From Bacillus sp. OV166 (GTDB lineage: Bacteria; Bacillota; Bacilli; Bacillales; Cytobacillaceae), in assembly GCF_900177675.1 (NCBI RefSeq), contig NZ_FXWM01000001.1:3481001-3545000 (forward strand): a stretch of DNA of 64,000 nt, read 5' to 3'. This document shows positions 24,531 to 33,415 of this stretch, piece by piece; within the stretch, counting starts at the first letter, position 1, and each line of letters opens with the position of its first letter. The notes beneath the pieces were generated by a model. It saw only the letters and a list, made by a program, of their open reading frames with translations. It had not been told where the DNA came from and searched no databases. A program made the translations under genes and the position numbers.

Positions 24531-25559
24531 TTATTTTCTGTTTGAATCAGCTAAATATTTTGCATACAAAATCGTATTTTTGGCTACATCTAATTCAAGA
24601 TTAAACATATTAGGTGGGCCTGGTCTCCAATTTACTTCAAAAAGCCAAAGTTTTTGGTTGGCATCAATTCCGACGTCAATTCCTAATTCATCCAATTCAT
24701 TGTCATATAAAGAATCAAAATGATTTGAGAAACTTATCGCAAACTGTTCAAGATACCTTTGAATATCATACCAGGAGTTACCAAACTCTGTTTTTAAAAA
24801 AATATCCAGGTAAGTACTATAACCACCACTTTTCATATTTGATGTGATGGTCCCTAAACGCCCGATCCGTGGATAAATAGAAGTAATAACCCATTTTCCT
24901 TCTCCATTTTTTTGTACATGCAACCGGAAATCAAAAACATGACCAGATTTTGTTTGACTTGTAATAAACTGTTGAACTACGTAATCTTGTTCTTGTATTT
25001 TAAGAGATAACAAGTCTAGCAATTGTTTTTCATTTAAGGTTGATACTAAGCCTGCATCATTCATTTTGTAATGATTTGAACCATATTTTTCAATAAAAAC
25101 AACGCCCCCCCCTTGATGCCCCGTTAACGGTTTGATAATAACTTTTTTATAACGATGGATCATGTCAAAAAAAATCTGAACGTCAGTTAATTCATAAAAG
25201 GGAATAAGGTAATGTGTAAATTTATTTGCCTTTTTAATTCTGGTATATACCGTTAATTTGTCCCCAATAGAATGACTTGTAAACGGAATCCTATCAAACA
25301 AATAATCAAAGATTTGTTTAGTTTTCTCACTTGCAAGATAACTTGCATTATAAATGACATCAGGGAAAGGAAATTCCTTTTCAATCCATTGTCCATTTTC
25401 ATAGGCTTTTCCTAAAATTTTTTGCTGTTTTATATTTACCTTCCCTAGGGTAAAGTAAAAAAAGGTTACACCTTCTGCTTTTGCTGCAGCGGCATAAGCA
25501 TATGCTTTCTTTACATTACTTGGATCACTGCGATGATGAAGCATGCCAATTAACGTCAT
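24531..25559 (-). CDS. YheC/YheD-family ATP-grasp protein
   Basis: A 342-residue protein of the YheC/YheD family, spore-associated ATP-grasp enzymes of Bacillus. Visible features are the N-terminal IGMLHHRSDP, KVIIKPLTGHQGGGVVFIEK (ATP-binding loop, around residues 145-165), DFRLHVQKN, and LGIDVGIDANQKLWLFEVNWRPG, which supplies the metal-binding Glu and Asn. It probably forms a peptide or amide bond on an unknown substrate. ATG 25559 was chosen from family-like MTLIGML; a GTG eight codons upstream is possible. It runs toward the Mur ligase gene and shares the terminator region. Confidence 0.82.
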   Translation of the reverse strand: MTLIGMLHHRSDPSNVKKAYAYAAAAKAEGVTFFYFTLGKVNIKQQKILGKAYENGQWIEKEFPFPDVIYNASYLASEKTKQIFDYLFDRIPFTSHSIGDKLTVYTRIKKANKFTHYLIPFYELTDVQIFFDMIHRYKKVIIKPLTGHQGGGVVFIEKYGSNHYKMNDAGLVSTLNEKQLLDLLSLKIQEQDYVVQQFITSQTKSGHVFDFRLHVQKNGEGKWVITSIYPRIGRLGTITSNMKSGGYSTYLDIFLKTEFGNSWYDIQRYLEQFAISFSNHFDSLYDNELDELGIDVGIDANQKLWLFEVNWRPGPPNMFNLELDVAKNTILYAKYLADSNRK

Positions 25560-25698
25560 TATAGTTCTTTTCCACCTCTCCACATTCTTCTTTTTCTGAT
25601 AAAAAGACTAGAATATTTGTTCAATCATTAATAACTCATCTAATTTCTTAAAACCTCTGTTTTTATAGATCATACTCATTATTTGTCACTCGGAATTT

Positions 25699-26928
25699 TT
25701 AAATTGGGTCAAGGGAGAATTGTATTTCGCTAGCTGCTCTCATAGCAATTCTTTTTGCTTCGAATTTACCCTTTGAGGATGCCAAAATGTATCCGCAACG
25801 ATCTCCCATTGATAAAGGCGGACGTACGATCTGTCCTTGTCGGGGTTTTATATACACCTCTTCTACACCGGGATATTTAGAGACGCGTTCTTTTCCCGTT
25901 ACCTTTATTAATTTTCCTTTAGAATAAACTGTTAAATAATGTGCATATACATACTTACTGTGCTTTTTAGTAAGGCAAGGCTCATTTCCTAACATTAATT
26001 GAATGGTTTCCTCTACTAAATTAATTCCATATCCGACTTCAATGATTCGATTCATCGCTCCACCTGAGATTCTTGGGTTAATTTCAATTAATTTCCAAAC
26101 TCCATTTACTAAACGCATTTCAAGGTGACAGGCACCATTTTTCATTTGAAAAGTCTTTAAGATGGAACTTACTGTCTCAAGGATACTATTGTACATCCTT
26201 TGATTGACATCTGTTAGTAAACAATATCCGGTTACAATAAATCGTTTTAAAAAAGTAATCTGTTGTTCGATTACCGCGACAATATGAACTTTTCCATTGT
26301 GTACTAAAACTTCAATTAAATATTGGGGTCCTAATAGATACTCTTCCAGTAAAATCTGTTCATTTTTTTTTAGTAATTCTTGTAGTGCCAGTCTCAACTG
26401 ATTCTCGTTATTTGCCAAATGGACATCTTTTGAGCCGGCAGATGTGGGAGACTTTACAATTAGGGGTAAATAGTTTTTAGCTTGACCAATAAAATTCTCT
26501 AAGGAAAAATCATCTGGATTATAAAGGGCATAATAAGGAGAATTTGGGTGTCCTTTGAGAAGCTCACGAGTTAAAACTTTATTTTCCATTTTTAATATTG
26601 AATCCGTAGAGACTACACCTGAACAAAATTCTTCTGATAAGGCGGCTGCTACATGAACGTAAGAATGTACAAAACTAAAAATGCCTTTTATTGGTTTACC
26701 TTGTCTTTGAAGTTTGCTGAGGGTTTTTTTTATTTCATCATAATTGGATAATTCTACTAAAATCATTTGATGGACTTCGGGAAATTCTGTTCTTTGTTGA
26801 ATATATTTTTGCCTATTAGTTAATAACACCGTAAAATATCCGAGTCTCTCTGCAGCTTTTATTGCTTCTCTACTGGATCCGGATTTGTTCGTTTCAATAA
26901 ATACAATGGTTTGCATAAGCTTTGTCAT
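25699..26928 (-). CDS. ATP-grasp carboxylate-amine ligase
   Basis: A 409-residue ATP-grasp protein of the BacD/carbamoyl-phosphate-synthase-like type. The N-terminal segment (FIETNKSGSSREAIKAAERLGY) is a preATP-grasp domain, LPLIVKSPTSAGSKDVHL is the ATP-binding strand-loop near residue 155, and WKLIEINPRISGGAMN near 280 carries the Mg ligands Glu and Asn. A C-terminal domain of about 100 residues follows. Relatives join amino acids or dipeptides. Met 5 (26916) may be the true start, as AGGATG lies before it. It precedes the YheC/YheD gene by 140 bases on the same strand. Confidence 0.82.
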   Translation of the reverse strand: MTKLMQTIVFIETNKSGSSREAIKAAERLGYFTVLLTNRQKYIQQRTEFPEVHQMILVELSNYDEIKKTLSKLQRQGKPIKGIFSFVHSYVHVAAALSEEFCSGVVSTDSILKMENKVLTRELLKGHPNSPYYALYNPDDFSLENFIGQAKNYLPLIVKSPTSAGSKDVHLANNENQLRLALQELLKKNEQILLEEYLLGPQYLIEVLVHNGKVHIVAVIEQQITFLKRFIVTGYCLLTDVNQRMYNSILETVSSILKTFQMKNGACHLEMRLVNGVWKLIEINPRISGGAMNRIIEVGYGINLVEETIQLMLGNEPCLTKKHSKYVYAHYLTVYSKGKLIKVTGKERVSKYPGVEEVYIKPRQGQIVRPPLSMGDRCGYILASSKGKFEAKRIAMRAASEIQFSLDPI

Positions 26929-27190
26929 CCTATCTTTGGAGGTTTTTTATTGAAGGATTTAGCTTTACCAGTTTTATAAACTGATAAGTACAATTTATTA
27001 TATTGTCATAAGACAACAGTGGTATGGACAATCGTCATTATTCTTAAGACAATTAAATGAGAATTTGTACAGAGTTCATAAAAGGAGTGTTATTGTACTA
27101 CCGGTGCAGTTTTATGGAAGAAGGGGTTTGTGTAATATTTGTGGAAGTTTAAAAAGTTACAAACGACTGGGTTTACGTGTCAAAAAAATA
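26929..27190. other. Intergenic stretch
   Basis: No credible gene is seen on either strand. AT-rich upstream DNA of the ATP-grasp gene, then the minus-strand terminator of the GSDH gene. Confidence 0.5.
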
Positions 27191-27211
27191 GGACTGCTGT
27201 TTCAGCAGTCC
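27181..27211 (-). terminator. Terminator of the GSDH-type gene
   Basis: Perfect stem GGACTGCTG / CAGCAGTCC with a three-base loop; on the minus strand it is followed by TATTTTTTT. Confidence 0.85.
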
Positions 27212-27286
27212 CATTGTTCTTTTACGCTTCAAGTAAATGACAGGTTAGTTCAATAACAATATCAGTTGTACCATATACATCTGCAT

Positions 27287-28714
27287 TTAAAATGTAGTAG
27301 GTGGTACAATTTCAAAAACAGTCCCCTGGTTAAAATCAGTCACTTTCATAGAGCTATAAACCCCTAAATATAGTCTTGTTTGATCCAGATTCGTTCCCAA
27401 ATTAACATAATAAGCTGATTGAGACCCAAAATTATAATCGGTTTCAATCACACTAAAATCATTTAGTTTACCATCTGTTCTAACCCTGGTATAAGCTAAA
27501 ACCCCTCTAACCGGAGGTCGAGATTCTTCAACACGGGCAAGGTCGGTAAACACAACACTTCCCGTTAAAGCGGGGATTCCATGCCCCATAAAGGCTTGCA
27601 CCCCTGTAAGTGCCGTTCCTCCAAACCTATCGGGGCGGGGATCTTTATGAAAATAACTAGTTAGAGGCTGAAGACGTCTCACAGAAGTGATTACAGCTTC
27701 ATTGTAATAAGCAATTGTTTTCTCATCCAAAGTCGGATTTGCAGAACAGCTCCTTATAATTGACGTAGGAAAAGCACCTTCCCACCCTCGCCAGCCAAAG
27801 TTAATAAATCCTTCTTCGTCAGGTTCGGTGTTTCTTAAAGAAGCTTGAACAAGCTGAGTAACCGGTATTGGTTTATAATGAACAAATGAAAAAATCGACT
27901 CTACCAAATCCTGTCCGACATTTCCCACATATTTGATATACTGTTTATTAAACTTTTGAAATGAAATGCCTGGTATATTGCGAACCCCTTTGGCAATTAC
28001 CGTGAGCGTTTCCTGAATAGTTGCAGGAAGTTCATTAAAACGTGTGACTACAGGTGGATTGTTGATAAATGTATTCTTACCTACATCAATTTCAATGATT
28101 TTACCGGCTATTTCCAAATTATCCTGGCTTAAATTAAATGGATCATAGCCTGATCCACCATCTCCGGTTGTTAAAACAAGTTTTCCTGTTTCAGGTGAAA
28201 AGTTTAAACTATTGACACCATTATGATTTAAAAATGGTCTTCTTAAGTTAAGTAATGTCCGTCGTTTATGAGGTTGACCATTCGATTGTAAGATCCATTC
28301 TTCAACTGTATCAATATGATCATATTGAGTTTCTCTATTTATCCACCTTAGGTTTAAAGTGCTGGGATCACACGGGTTAGGATTAAAAGGTTCAGGAAGG
28401 GCACCTGGACCTTGTGTTCCGGCTACTGAATAATGAAGATAAAACAGACCGTTATAATAAAATTCGGGATGAAACGCTAGCCCTAGCAATCCCCGTTCAT
28501 CATATCCACCACCAGAAACACCTAGTTTTATGACAAGCGGGCGAATATCTAAAAAAGGCCTTAAACTTGAGTTTCCTATGTAAAAGATCTCTCCTACCTG
28601 GGTTGCAATAAATAATCTTTCAATTGAGTCACCCGGAAGTATAGTTGATTTCAAAACAGTGGGTAAATTTATCTTACTTACAATGGGTCGTAAACTAACC
28701 TTAATTTTGATCAA
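27287..28714 (-). CDS. PQQ-type sugar dehydrogenase-like (GSDH) beta-propeller
   Basis: A 475-residue protein of the soluble glucose/sorbosone dehydrogenase family. Family phrases include DERGLLGLAFHPEF at about residues 72-85, HNGVNSLNFSPETGKLVLTTGDGG at 164-187 and the GFINFGWRGWEGAFP segment. The TTG start is set by a perfect AAAGGAGGTAA site. There is no signal peptide, although classical PQQ dehydrogenases are exported, and no PQQ biosynthesis genes are in the window. The cofactor and substrate are therefore open; many Bacillus members of this family lack an assigned function. Confidence 0.82.
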   Translation of the reverse strand: MIKIKVSLRPIVSKINLPTVLKSTILPGDSIERLFIATQVGEIFYIGNSSLRPFLDIRPLVIKLGVSGGGYDERGLLGLAFHPEFYYNGLFYLHYSVAGTQGPGALPEPFNPNPCDPSTLNLRWINRETQYDHIDTVEEWILQSNGQPHKRRTLLNLRRPFLNHNGVNSLNFSPETGKLVLTTGDGGSGYDPFNLSQDNLEIAGKIIEIDVGKNTFINNPPVVTRFNELPATIQETLTVIAKGVRNIPGISFQKFNKQYIKYVGNVGQDLVESIFSFVHYKPIPVTQLVQASLRNTEPDEEGFINFGWRGWEGAFPTSIIRSCSANPTLDEKTIAYYNEAVITSVRRLQPLTSYFHKDPRPDRFGGTALTGVQAFMGHGIPALTGSVVFTDLARVEESRPPVRGVLAYTRVRTDGKLNDFSVIETDYNFGSQSAYYVNLGTNLDQTRLYLGVYSSMKVTDFNQGTVFEIVPPTTF

Positions 28715-29015
28715 CTAACGTTACCTCCTTTTTAATTGTTTTCTTTTTTAAGAATATGATTAGCACTGTTCTATTAGTACCAAATTAGGGCAGGGGAGTC
28801 TGACAACTATCCTGATACTTTAATAGTAGAAGAGAGCGTTTATCGACGATCTATTTTATGAGTAAACATAATCGTAGGAATGATTATTCTATATTCGAGA
28901 TTGTGAAGAAGAAATGTTCTTCTACTAACTGGGGCAGGTTAGTGCAAGAAGGAAAAAGGAGTTGATTTGTATATTTTTCAAAATAAATCAGAGAATAAAA
29001 AGATGAAAGAAAACA
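28715..29015. other. Intergenic stretch
   Basis: Apart from a clear REP-like element at 28922-28950, nothing is recognised between the two divergent units. Confidence 0.5.
28922..28950 (+). repeat. REP-like hairpin element
   Basis: CTACTAACTGGGGCAGG followed by TTAGTGCAAGAAG. CTAAC / GTTAG arms and the GGGGCAG loop are all present. Confidence 0.65.
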
Positions 29016-29030
29016 ATGGAGGAATTGACA

Positions 29031-29204
29031 ATGAAGGAAAGTAATCGAAATCAGAATGATCCTGAAAATAAAATGAAAAAATTTAATAACATAAATCAGT
29101 CAGCTTTAAACTACGTGCAGCCAGCTATTGAAAATGCGGCAGTGTCGTCTCGAGATGCAACTCAAAACTTAGTTAACAATACAATCAATAACCAAGAAAC
29201 GTAA
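29031..29204 (+). CDS. Small hydrophilic protein, unknown
   Basis: A 57-residue protein, very rich in Asn, Gln, Lys and Glu, with no Cys and no hydrophobic segment. ATG 29031 follows GGAGG by eight bases; an upstream ATG at 29016 overlaps that site. Its composition is like small spore proteins, but I see no SASP motif, so this is only a resemblance. A second tiny hydrophilic gene follows 40 bases later. Confidence 0.6.
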   Translation: MKESNRNQNDPENKMKKFNNINQSALNYVQPAIENAAVSSRDATQNLVNNTINNQET

Positions 29205-29244
29205 TGATTTAAGTCAAGTGATACTAGTTTTGAAAGGGGAAATT

Positions 29245-29379
29245 ATGGAAGAGAATAAAAAGGTACCGCAGAAATTAAGTTATGAATCAGATGGAAAAAT
29301 GGGTAAAAACAACAATAAGGGAAAGGCTAACAAAAAAGATCAGTCTGAATTTTTTAATACTACACAAAGCAGTGAATGA
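29245..29379 (+). CDS. Tiny basic hydrophilic protein, unknown
   Basis: A 44-residue protein, Lys- and Asn-rich (MGKNNNKGKANKKDQ). The ATG follows AAAGGGGAA by five bases. It lies 40 bases after the previous small gene and may form a pair with it. Size and composition suggest a spore core or coat minor component, which is a guess. Confidence 0.5.
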   Translation: MEENKKVPQKLSYESDGKMGKNNNKGKANKKDQSEFFNTTQSSE

Positions 29380-29442
29380 AAAAATAAAAGAGGTAAACCC
29401 TAAGCGGATAGAATAATAGAAAAAGGCACCCTTTATCAAAAG

Positions 29443-29482
29443 TGGCTTATAACCCCATTCTTCAGAAATGGGGTTATAAGCC
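29443..29482. terminator. Strong hairpin terminator
   Basis: Sixteen-base arms GGCTTATAACCCCATT / AATGGGGTTATAAGCC with a seven-base loop. Confidence 0.65.
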
Positions 29483-29515
29483 ATAATATTAATAATAAGT
29501 GCTGTTATTCAAGCA

Positions 29516-29545
29516 AAACCCCTTCAATATAGTTGAAGGGGTTTA
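29516..29545 (-). terminator. Terminator of the EamA gene
   Basis: Arms AAACCCCTTCA / TGAAGGGGTTT with a seven-base loop, just after the minus-strand stop at 29550. Confidence 0.75.
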
Positions 29546-29549
29546 ATTA

Positions 29550-30425
29550 CTATTTTTTCTCGATGATAACGAATAAAACACCTGTGAGAATTAGGATAGA
29601 GCCAATCCAAAACGTTACACCTATGTTCTCTTTTAGAATAAGCCATCCAAGTAATGTTCCAACCACGGGTTGAAAGAAGAAAAATATCCCCCCACTTGAG
29701 GCATTAAGCATTTGTAATCCACGATTCCATAGTAGAAATCCACCGGCTGTTGAGATAATGCCCAAATACAAGAGTCCTCCCCAAATAGTCGGGTGAGTCA
29801 ATTGAGAGATATTAATTGCGTGTAACCGTGGCAAAACAAATGGGGTCAACACGATTAGGGCTACCAAGATGGAATACGTCGTTACTACAATTTGTGAATA
29901 ATTACTCGGCACACGCTTTACAAGTACAGACATGAGTGCCCATGTCAAAGCAGCAATAAGCAGTGAAATACCACCAAGTTTACTGGACAAATCCATATGA
30001 CCGACGCCAACAATAAGAATAACCCCAATTGTCGCTAAACAAACGGAGAGTCCTTTTTTTAACGTCAACCGTTCTTTAAGGAGTAAGCGAGCAAAAATAA
30101 CCATAAATGCTGGTGTTGAAGAAGTTATAATGGCTCCCATTTGTGCTGTGGATAGCATTGTACCAGTTTCCTGTGTAACAATTGAAATGGCATTACCAAT
30201 TATTCCAATGGCTATAATTATTAAGAAATGACGTTTCTCAATTCGCCATTTTTGTCGTGTTATTAAGCCGATAAAGAGAAGTGCGACAATAGCCACTAAA
30301 TATCGCATCCACACAAGTTCCAGTGGAGGTATGACGGATACTACAATTTTTACAACAACGTACATACCACCCCAAATACTGGAAGCTAAAACTAAATATA
30401 TAGAACCTAATATGGTGTTTTTCAT
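29550..30425 (-). CDS. EamA/DMT-family exporter
   Basis: A 291-residue membrane protein with ten predicted helices and two EamA repeats (about residues 8-138 and 148-288), the standard plan of drug/metabolite transporters. SSIWGGMYVVVK and FLLWNRGLQMLNASSG are typical repeat motifs. It likely exports an amino acid or metabolite. The ATG follows GGAGGGT by five to six bases. The 5' leader contains an 18-codon peptide gene, suggesting translational or attenuation control. Confidence 0.88.
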   Translation of the reverse strand: MKNTILGSIYLVLASSIWGGMYVVVKIVVSVIPPLELVWMRYLVAIVALLFIGLITRQKWRIEKRHFLIIIAIGIIGNAISIVTQETGTMLSTAQMGAIITSSTPAFMVIFARLLLKERLTLKKGLSVCLATIGVILIVGVGHMDLSSKLGGISLLIAALTWALMSVLVKRVPSNYSQIVVTTYSILVALIVLTPFVLPRLHAINISQLTHPTIWGGLLYLGIISTAGGFLLWNRGLQMLNASSGGIFFFFQPVVGTLLGWLILKENIGVTFWIGSILILTGVLFVIIEKK

Positions 30426-30495
30426 TTTTTATACCCTCCGTCTTTATTTAGGTCGAAAATGCCCCTAACGGAGAGAGGTAGTCACCTTCACTCCA

Positions 30496-30552
30496 TTAAG
30501 AGACGAAGAGTACTACTGGTACATCATTTTCAAATAATGGAGTCCAATACAT
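30496..30552 (-). CDS. Leader peptide upstream of the EamA gene
   Basis: An 18-residue frame, MYWTPLFENDVPVVLFVS, begins with ATG and has AGAGGTGA about six bases upstream. It lies 70 bases before the EamA start. A short symmetric stretch (GGTAGTCACC on the plus strand, about 30477-30486) sits between them. A TATAAT-like box precedes it. It could be a true regulatory leader or a chance frame. Confidence 0.4.
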   Translation of the reverse strand: MYWTPLFENDVPVVLFVS

Positions 30553-30671
30553 TTTGATTCACCTCTAGTCCAATCTAGCTACATTTATCTATGATTTATT
30601 ATAACAGAATATTAAGTTTTTTACCGTATAAAATCCGCGAAATGTCAGCGAGAACCATATACAAACGAGAT

Positions 30672-30723
30672 AAAAAATGACAGGTATGAATCTAACGAAA
30701 TAGATTACACCTGTCATTTTTTT
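30672..30723. terminator. Bidirectional terminator
   Basis: Arms AAAAAATGACAGGT / ACCTGTCATTTTTTT with an inner AATCTA / TAGATT pairing. It follows the HAD gene on the minus strand. Confidence 0.8.
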
Positions 30724-30746
30724 ACAAAAAGTTATTTTAAATAGCC

Positions 30747-31544
30747 CTAAATCACATATGATTCATATGATTTATGAAGATAACGTTCTATAAACTCAGC
30801 TAATCCATCATTTTCGTGGTGTCCTGTAACAAAATCAGCTGCTGTTTTAACATCCTCGCTAGCGTTACCCATTGCCACACCAGTACCGACATGACGAAGC
30901 ATCTCTATATCATTGGGTCCGTCCCCAATGGCTACGACTTCAGTTGGACTAATTCGATATGCGCGAAGTAAGCTTTTTATAGCAGACCATTTGGAAACAT
31001 TAGGAGCAACGATTTCAAAACCGTCATTCCAATTGATGACTTCTGCTTCCTTTTTAAACAAAGCGGATAATTCAGAACTTGGTGCACCTGTTCGAACACT
31101 ATATTTAAGAACATCTTGATAATTTGCCAGTCTCAAATCTCCAATATATCGTGGCGGAATTTGCCCAACTTTTGTCCAATAATCGATTTCTTCATTTGTT
31201 TCCTTACAATAAAGCCCATTTGCTGTATGGATCATAACATTACAAGGATTTTCAGCGGTCAGTTGGTGGAATCGTTCTTCATTCAGTCTGACGGTTTTCA
31301 TTTGCAATGCTCTTCCTGTCTCTGCATCGTGGATTGTTGCACCATTCAAACAGATCATTGGAGTTCGTAATCCAATTTCTTTATGGTAGGGAGCGGTAAC
31401 TTCATAGTGTCGACCAGTAGCTAGAAAAACCTTGACTCCCTGATTAATGAGTGTATAAATGGCTTCCATATTTCGGCGGGATATGTTGTTTGAGGCGTTT
31501 AGTAGTGTACCATCCATATCAATAAATATTGCACGCACATTCAT
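30747..31544 (-). CDS. Cof-type HAD hydrolase
   Basis: A 265-residue phosphatase of the Cof/YkrA class. Motif I is FIDMDGTLLN at residues 7-16, motif II is FLATGR near 43-48, and the C-terminal GDGPNDIEML supplies motifs III/IV. The cap domain between them fits type IIB. It probably dephosphorylates a sugar phosphate or flavin mononucleotide-like compound. I moved the start to ATG 31544, which is preceded by GAGGAGG at a good distance; an upstream in-frame codon at 31580 is before that site. Confidence 0.88.
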   Translation of the reverse strand: MNVRAIFIDMDGTLLNASNNISRRNMEAIYTLINQGVKVFLATGRHYEVTAPYHKEIGLRTPMICLNGATIHDAETGRALQMKTVRLNEERFHQLTAENPCNVMIHTANGLYCKETNEEIDYWTKVGQIPPRYIGDLRLANYQDVLKYSVRTGAPSSELSALFKKEAEVINWNDGFEIVAPNVSKWSAIKSLLRAYRISPTEVVAIGDGPNDIEMLRHVGTGVAMGNASEDVKTAADFVTGHHENDGLAEFIERYLHKSYESYVI

Positions 31545-31833
31545 TTTTACTGCCTCCTCATTCGTTGATAATGCAAGCATATCATCTGAATATTAAGGCC
31601 TTGTAAACTTAGTGTACAGTTTAAATAAAGTTTATTGGGAAGCAAGGGAAGGTTCTATGCAAGCTAAAAATATTATTCCAATATTAGAAATCATCCACTT
31701 GAAAATATATAGATATCTATGTAATGGGAAATTTTCACAAAGCGGAAAATTGGGTAAGCAATTATGAAAAGGAGAGAGGTAAGATGATTCGATTTGAACA
31801 AGTATCAAGCATCAATTTTCAAGGCAGGCATGC

Positions 31834-32340
31834 GCAGAAGAAATTCAAATTAAAAGCGATGGAGGTATCCAGCAAGTAGAAATGACAAGCTGCAGACTGA
31901 ATAGTGATCCATTGATTGGAAAAGGGGAATACCCTGCATATATCGCTTGCAACCTTATGAGCAGATCAGGTGCCGTTCGTTATGAGTTTGGTTATGTAGT
32001 TGATGAATCCCATCCGTACTTTACTCAGGAGAGTGGGGACAGGGAGGATAATCCTAATCAAAATATTGCAAACATGACGGCTGGAGCTAAAGCAGGATTT
32101 AAGTATTTCGATATTAAAGAGGTTTCTAAGATTTCTGTTAAAGTAAGAGGAACAGGAAAAGGAGAACTTCAAGTAAGCACAACAACTAGCGGTGAAAAGG
32201 TTACGCGGATTCCTATTTCTCCTGAGGAAGACTGGCTAAGGTATAGGGCTCCTATGAAGATAAATGATGGAGTGAATGCATTGTATTTTACCTACCAAGG
32301 TGATGGTGCCATTGATTTGTATTCCTTTACTATAGAATAA
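31834..32340 (+). pseudogene. C-terminal remnant of a GH43-type glycosidase
   Basis: The frame reads AEEIQIKSDGGIQQVEMTSCR, continues through CNLMSRSG and GFKYFD, and ends with a carbohydrate-binding-like domain (VRGTGKGELQVS, WLRYRAP, ALYFTYQGDGAIDLYSF). This matches the end of family 43 glycosyl hydrolases with an appended CBM6-like module. The catalytic propeller is missing. An ATG with GAGAGG at 31783 opens a different short frame, so no functional start exists. Confidence 0.55.
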
Positions 32341-32461
32341 TGAATAGGTGCTAGAGTTGAACAATGGTTAGCGGCTGTGTAGACTTAGGTACCATGCCAT
32401 GGGTGAATACATATAATAAAACTACATTTAATTTATTAAATTAATACGAGGAGAAAATTTT

Positions 32462-32788
32462 ATGCTTACCGAAGCTGAAGCGTTTAGAAAAGACGGCTTT
32501 ATAACTGTAATACTCCTTGGTCAATTGCCCACACCATGTGATGAAGTAGAAGAACTCGGACATTATCCAGCAAACGGAATTGGTTCTGCTCGAATTTTTC
32601 TTAGAGAAGGCAGAAAACCTGGACTGGAAAATATGTACTGTATACAGGGATTGGGGAAAATATGGAGTATAAATAGCGTGATTCTTGACCAATATTCTCA
32701 GACTGTAGAGATTTTTATAAATGACCATCTTGTTTGGAAAATTCGGGTCATAGAATTATCAGGAACCGGATTTTATAACATACATTGA
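32462..32788 (+). CDS. Hypothetical protein, 108 residues
   Basis: A soluble small protein without signal peptide or membrane segment. The ATG has a clear GAGGAGA site about seven bases upstream, so it is probably real. Notable parts are ILLGQLPTPCDEVEELGHYPANGIG and YSQTVEIFINDHLVWKIRVI. I do not recognise the family. It is a single-gene unit followed by a terminator. Confidence 0.6.
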   Translation: MLTEAEAFRKDGFITVILLGQLPTPCDEVEELGHYPANGIGSARIFLREGRKPGLENMYCIQGLGKIWSINSVILDQYSQTVEIFINDHLVWKIRVIELSGTGFYNIH

Positions 32789-32845
32789 TTTATCAAAAAG
32801 CAGCGTAAAACCTCTAGCTTTAGCTATGGGGATACTCATAAATAA

Positions 32846-32871
32846 CAAAAAACACCAGTCAGTGTTTTTTG
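32846..32871. terminator. Terminator between convergent genes
   Basis: Arms AAAAAACAC / GTGTTTTTT with a six-base loop. It serves the hypothetical gene on the left and the SRPBCC gene on the right. Confidence 0.75.
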
Positions 32872-32882
32872 TTGCGGCTATT

Positions 32883-33380
32883 TTAAACGGTTAATATCTT
32901 TGTTACGTATACATCTAATTGTTCAAAGGTGCCGGTATATCCTGCCTGAGCCATCTCTTTTGAATCCTCGAAGGTTTTGATCTCTTCCTCAGTCGGGGAT
33001 ACGGGAACCACAATCATTGTAAGGGTTGTTTTTCCTTCGTCCTCGATGAACGTAATTGTATTCAGGGTTTCCATAGGCCAATTTGCGTTAAAGGGTGCAC
33101 GTACAGTGTTACCTTCTTCATCAGAAAAGAAACTGGTGTAAACGATTTTCTTTGGTGCAATAATTTCACTGTATACAAATTTAACCCACATTACGTTGCC
33201 GTCAGCAGGTTTCTGGCTGTAATGAAAGACACCGCCCCGACGGAAATCTGATTTAGAAACCTCAAACGTCCATCCTTTTGGCCCCCACCAGTTCTTGAGG
33301 TGTTCTGATTCAGTGAATGCCTTAAACACAAGTTCACGTGGAGCATTGAAAGTATGAGTGATTTTGATTTGAGTTGACAT
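32883..33380 (-). CDS. SRPBCC (AHSA1-like) protein
   Basis: A 165-residue START/SRPBCC-fold protein. Family marks are HTFNAPRELVFKAFTESEHLKNWWGPKGW at the start and TLTMIVVPVSPTEEEIKTFE at the end. These proteins bind hydrophobic ligands and often share an operon with an ArsR regulator, as here. ATG 33380 is set by GGAGGAA seven bases upstream. The ArsR stop lies 35 bases before it. Confidence 0.87.
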   Translation of the reverse strand: MSTQIKITHTFNAPRELVFKAFTESEHLKNWWGPKGWTFEVSKSDFRRGGVFHYSQKPADGNVMWVKFVYSEIIAPKKIVYTSFFSDEEGNTVRAPFNANWPMETLNTITFIEDEGKTTLTMIVVPVSPTEEEIKTFEDSKEMAQAGYTGTFEQLDVYVTKILTV

Positions 33381-33415
33381 TGTGATTCCTCCAATAAGTT
33401 TAGTTTTCATTCTCT

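Noticed and set aside
27065-27256. A 63-codon plus-strand frame between the ATP-grasp and GSDH genes.
   Set aside because: It overlaps the minus-strand terminator and has no recognisable features; chance frame.
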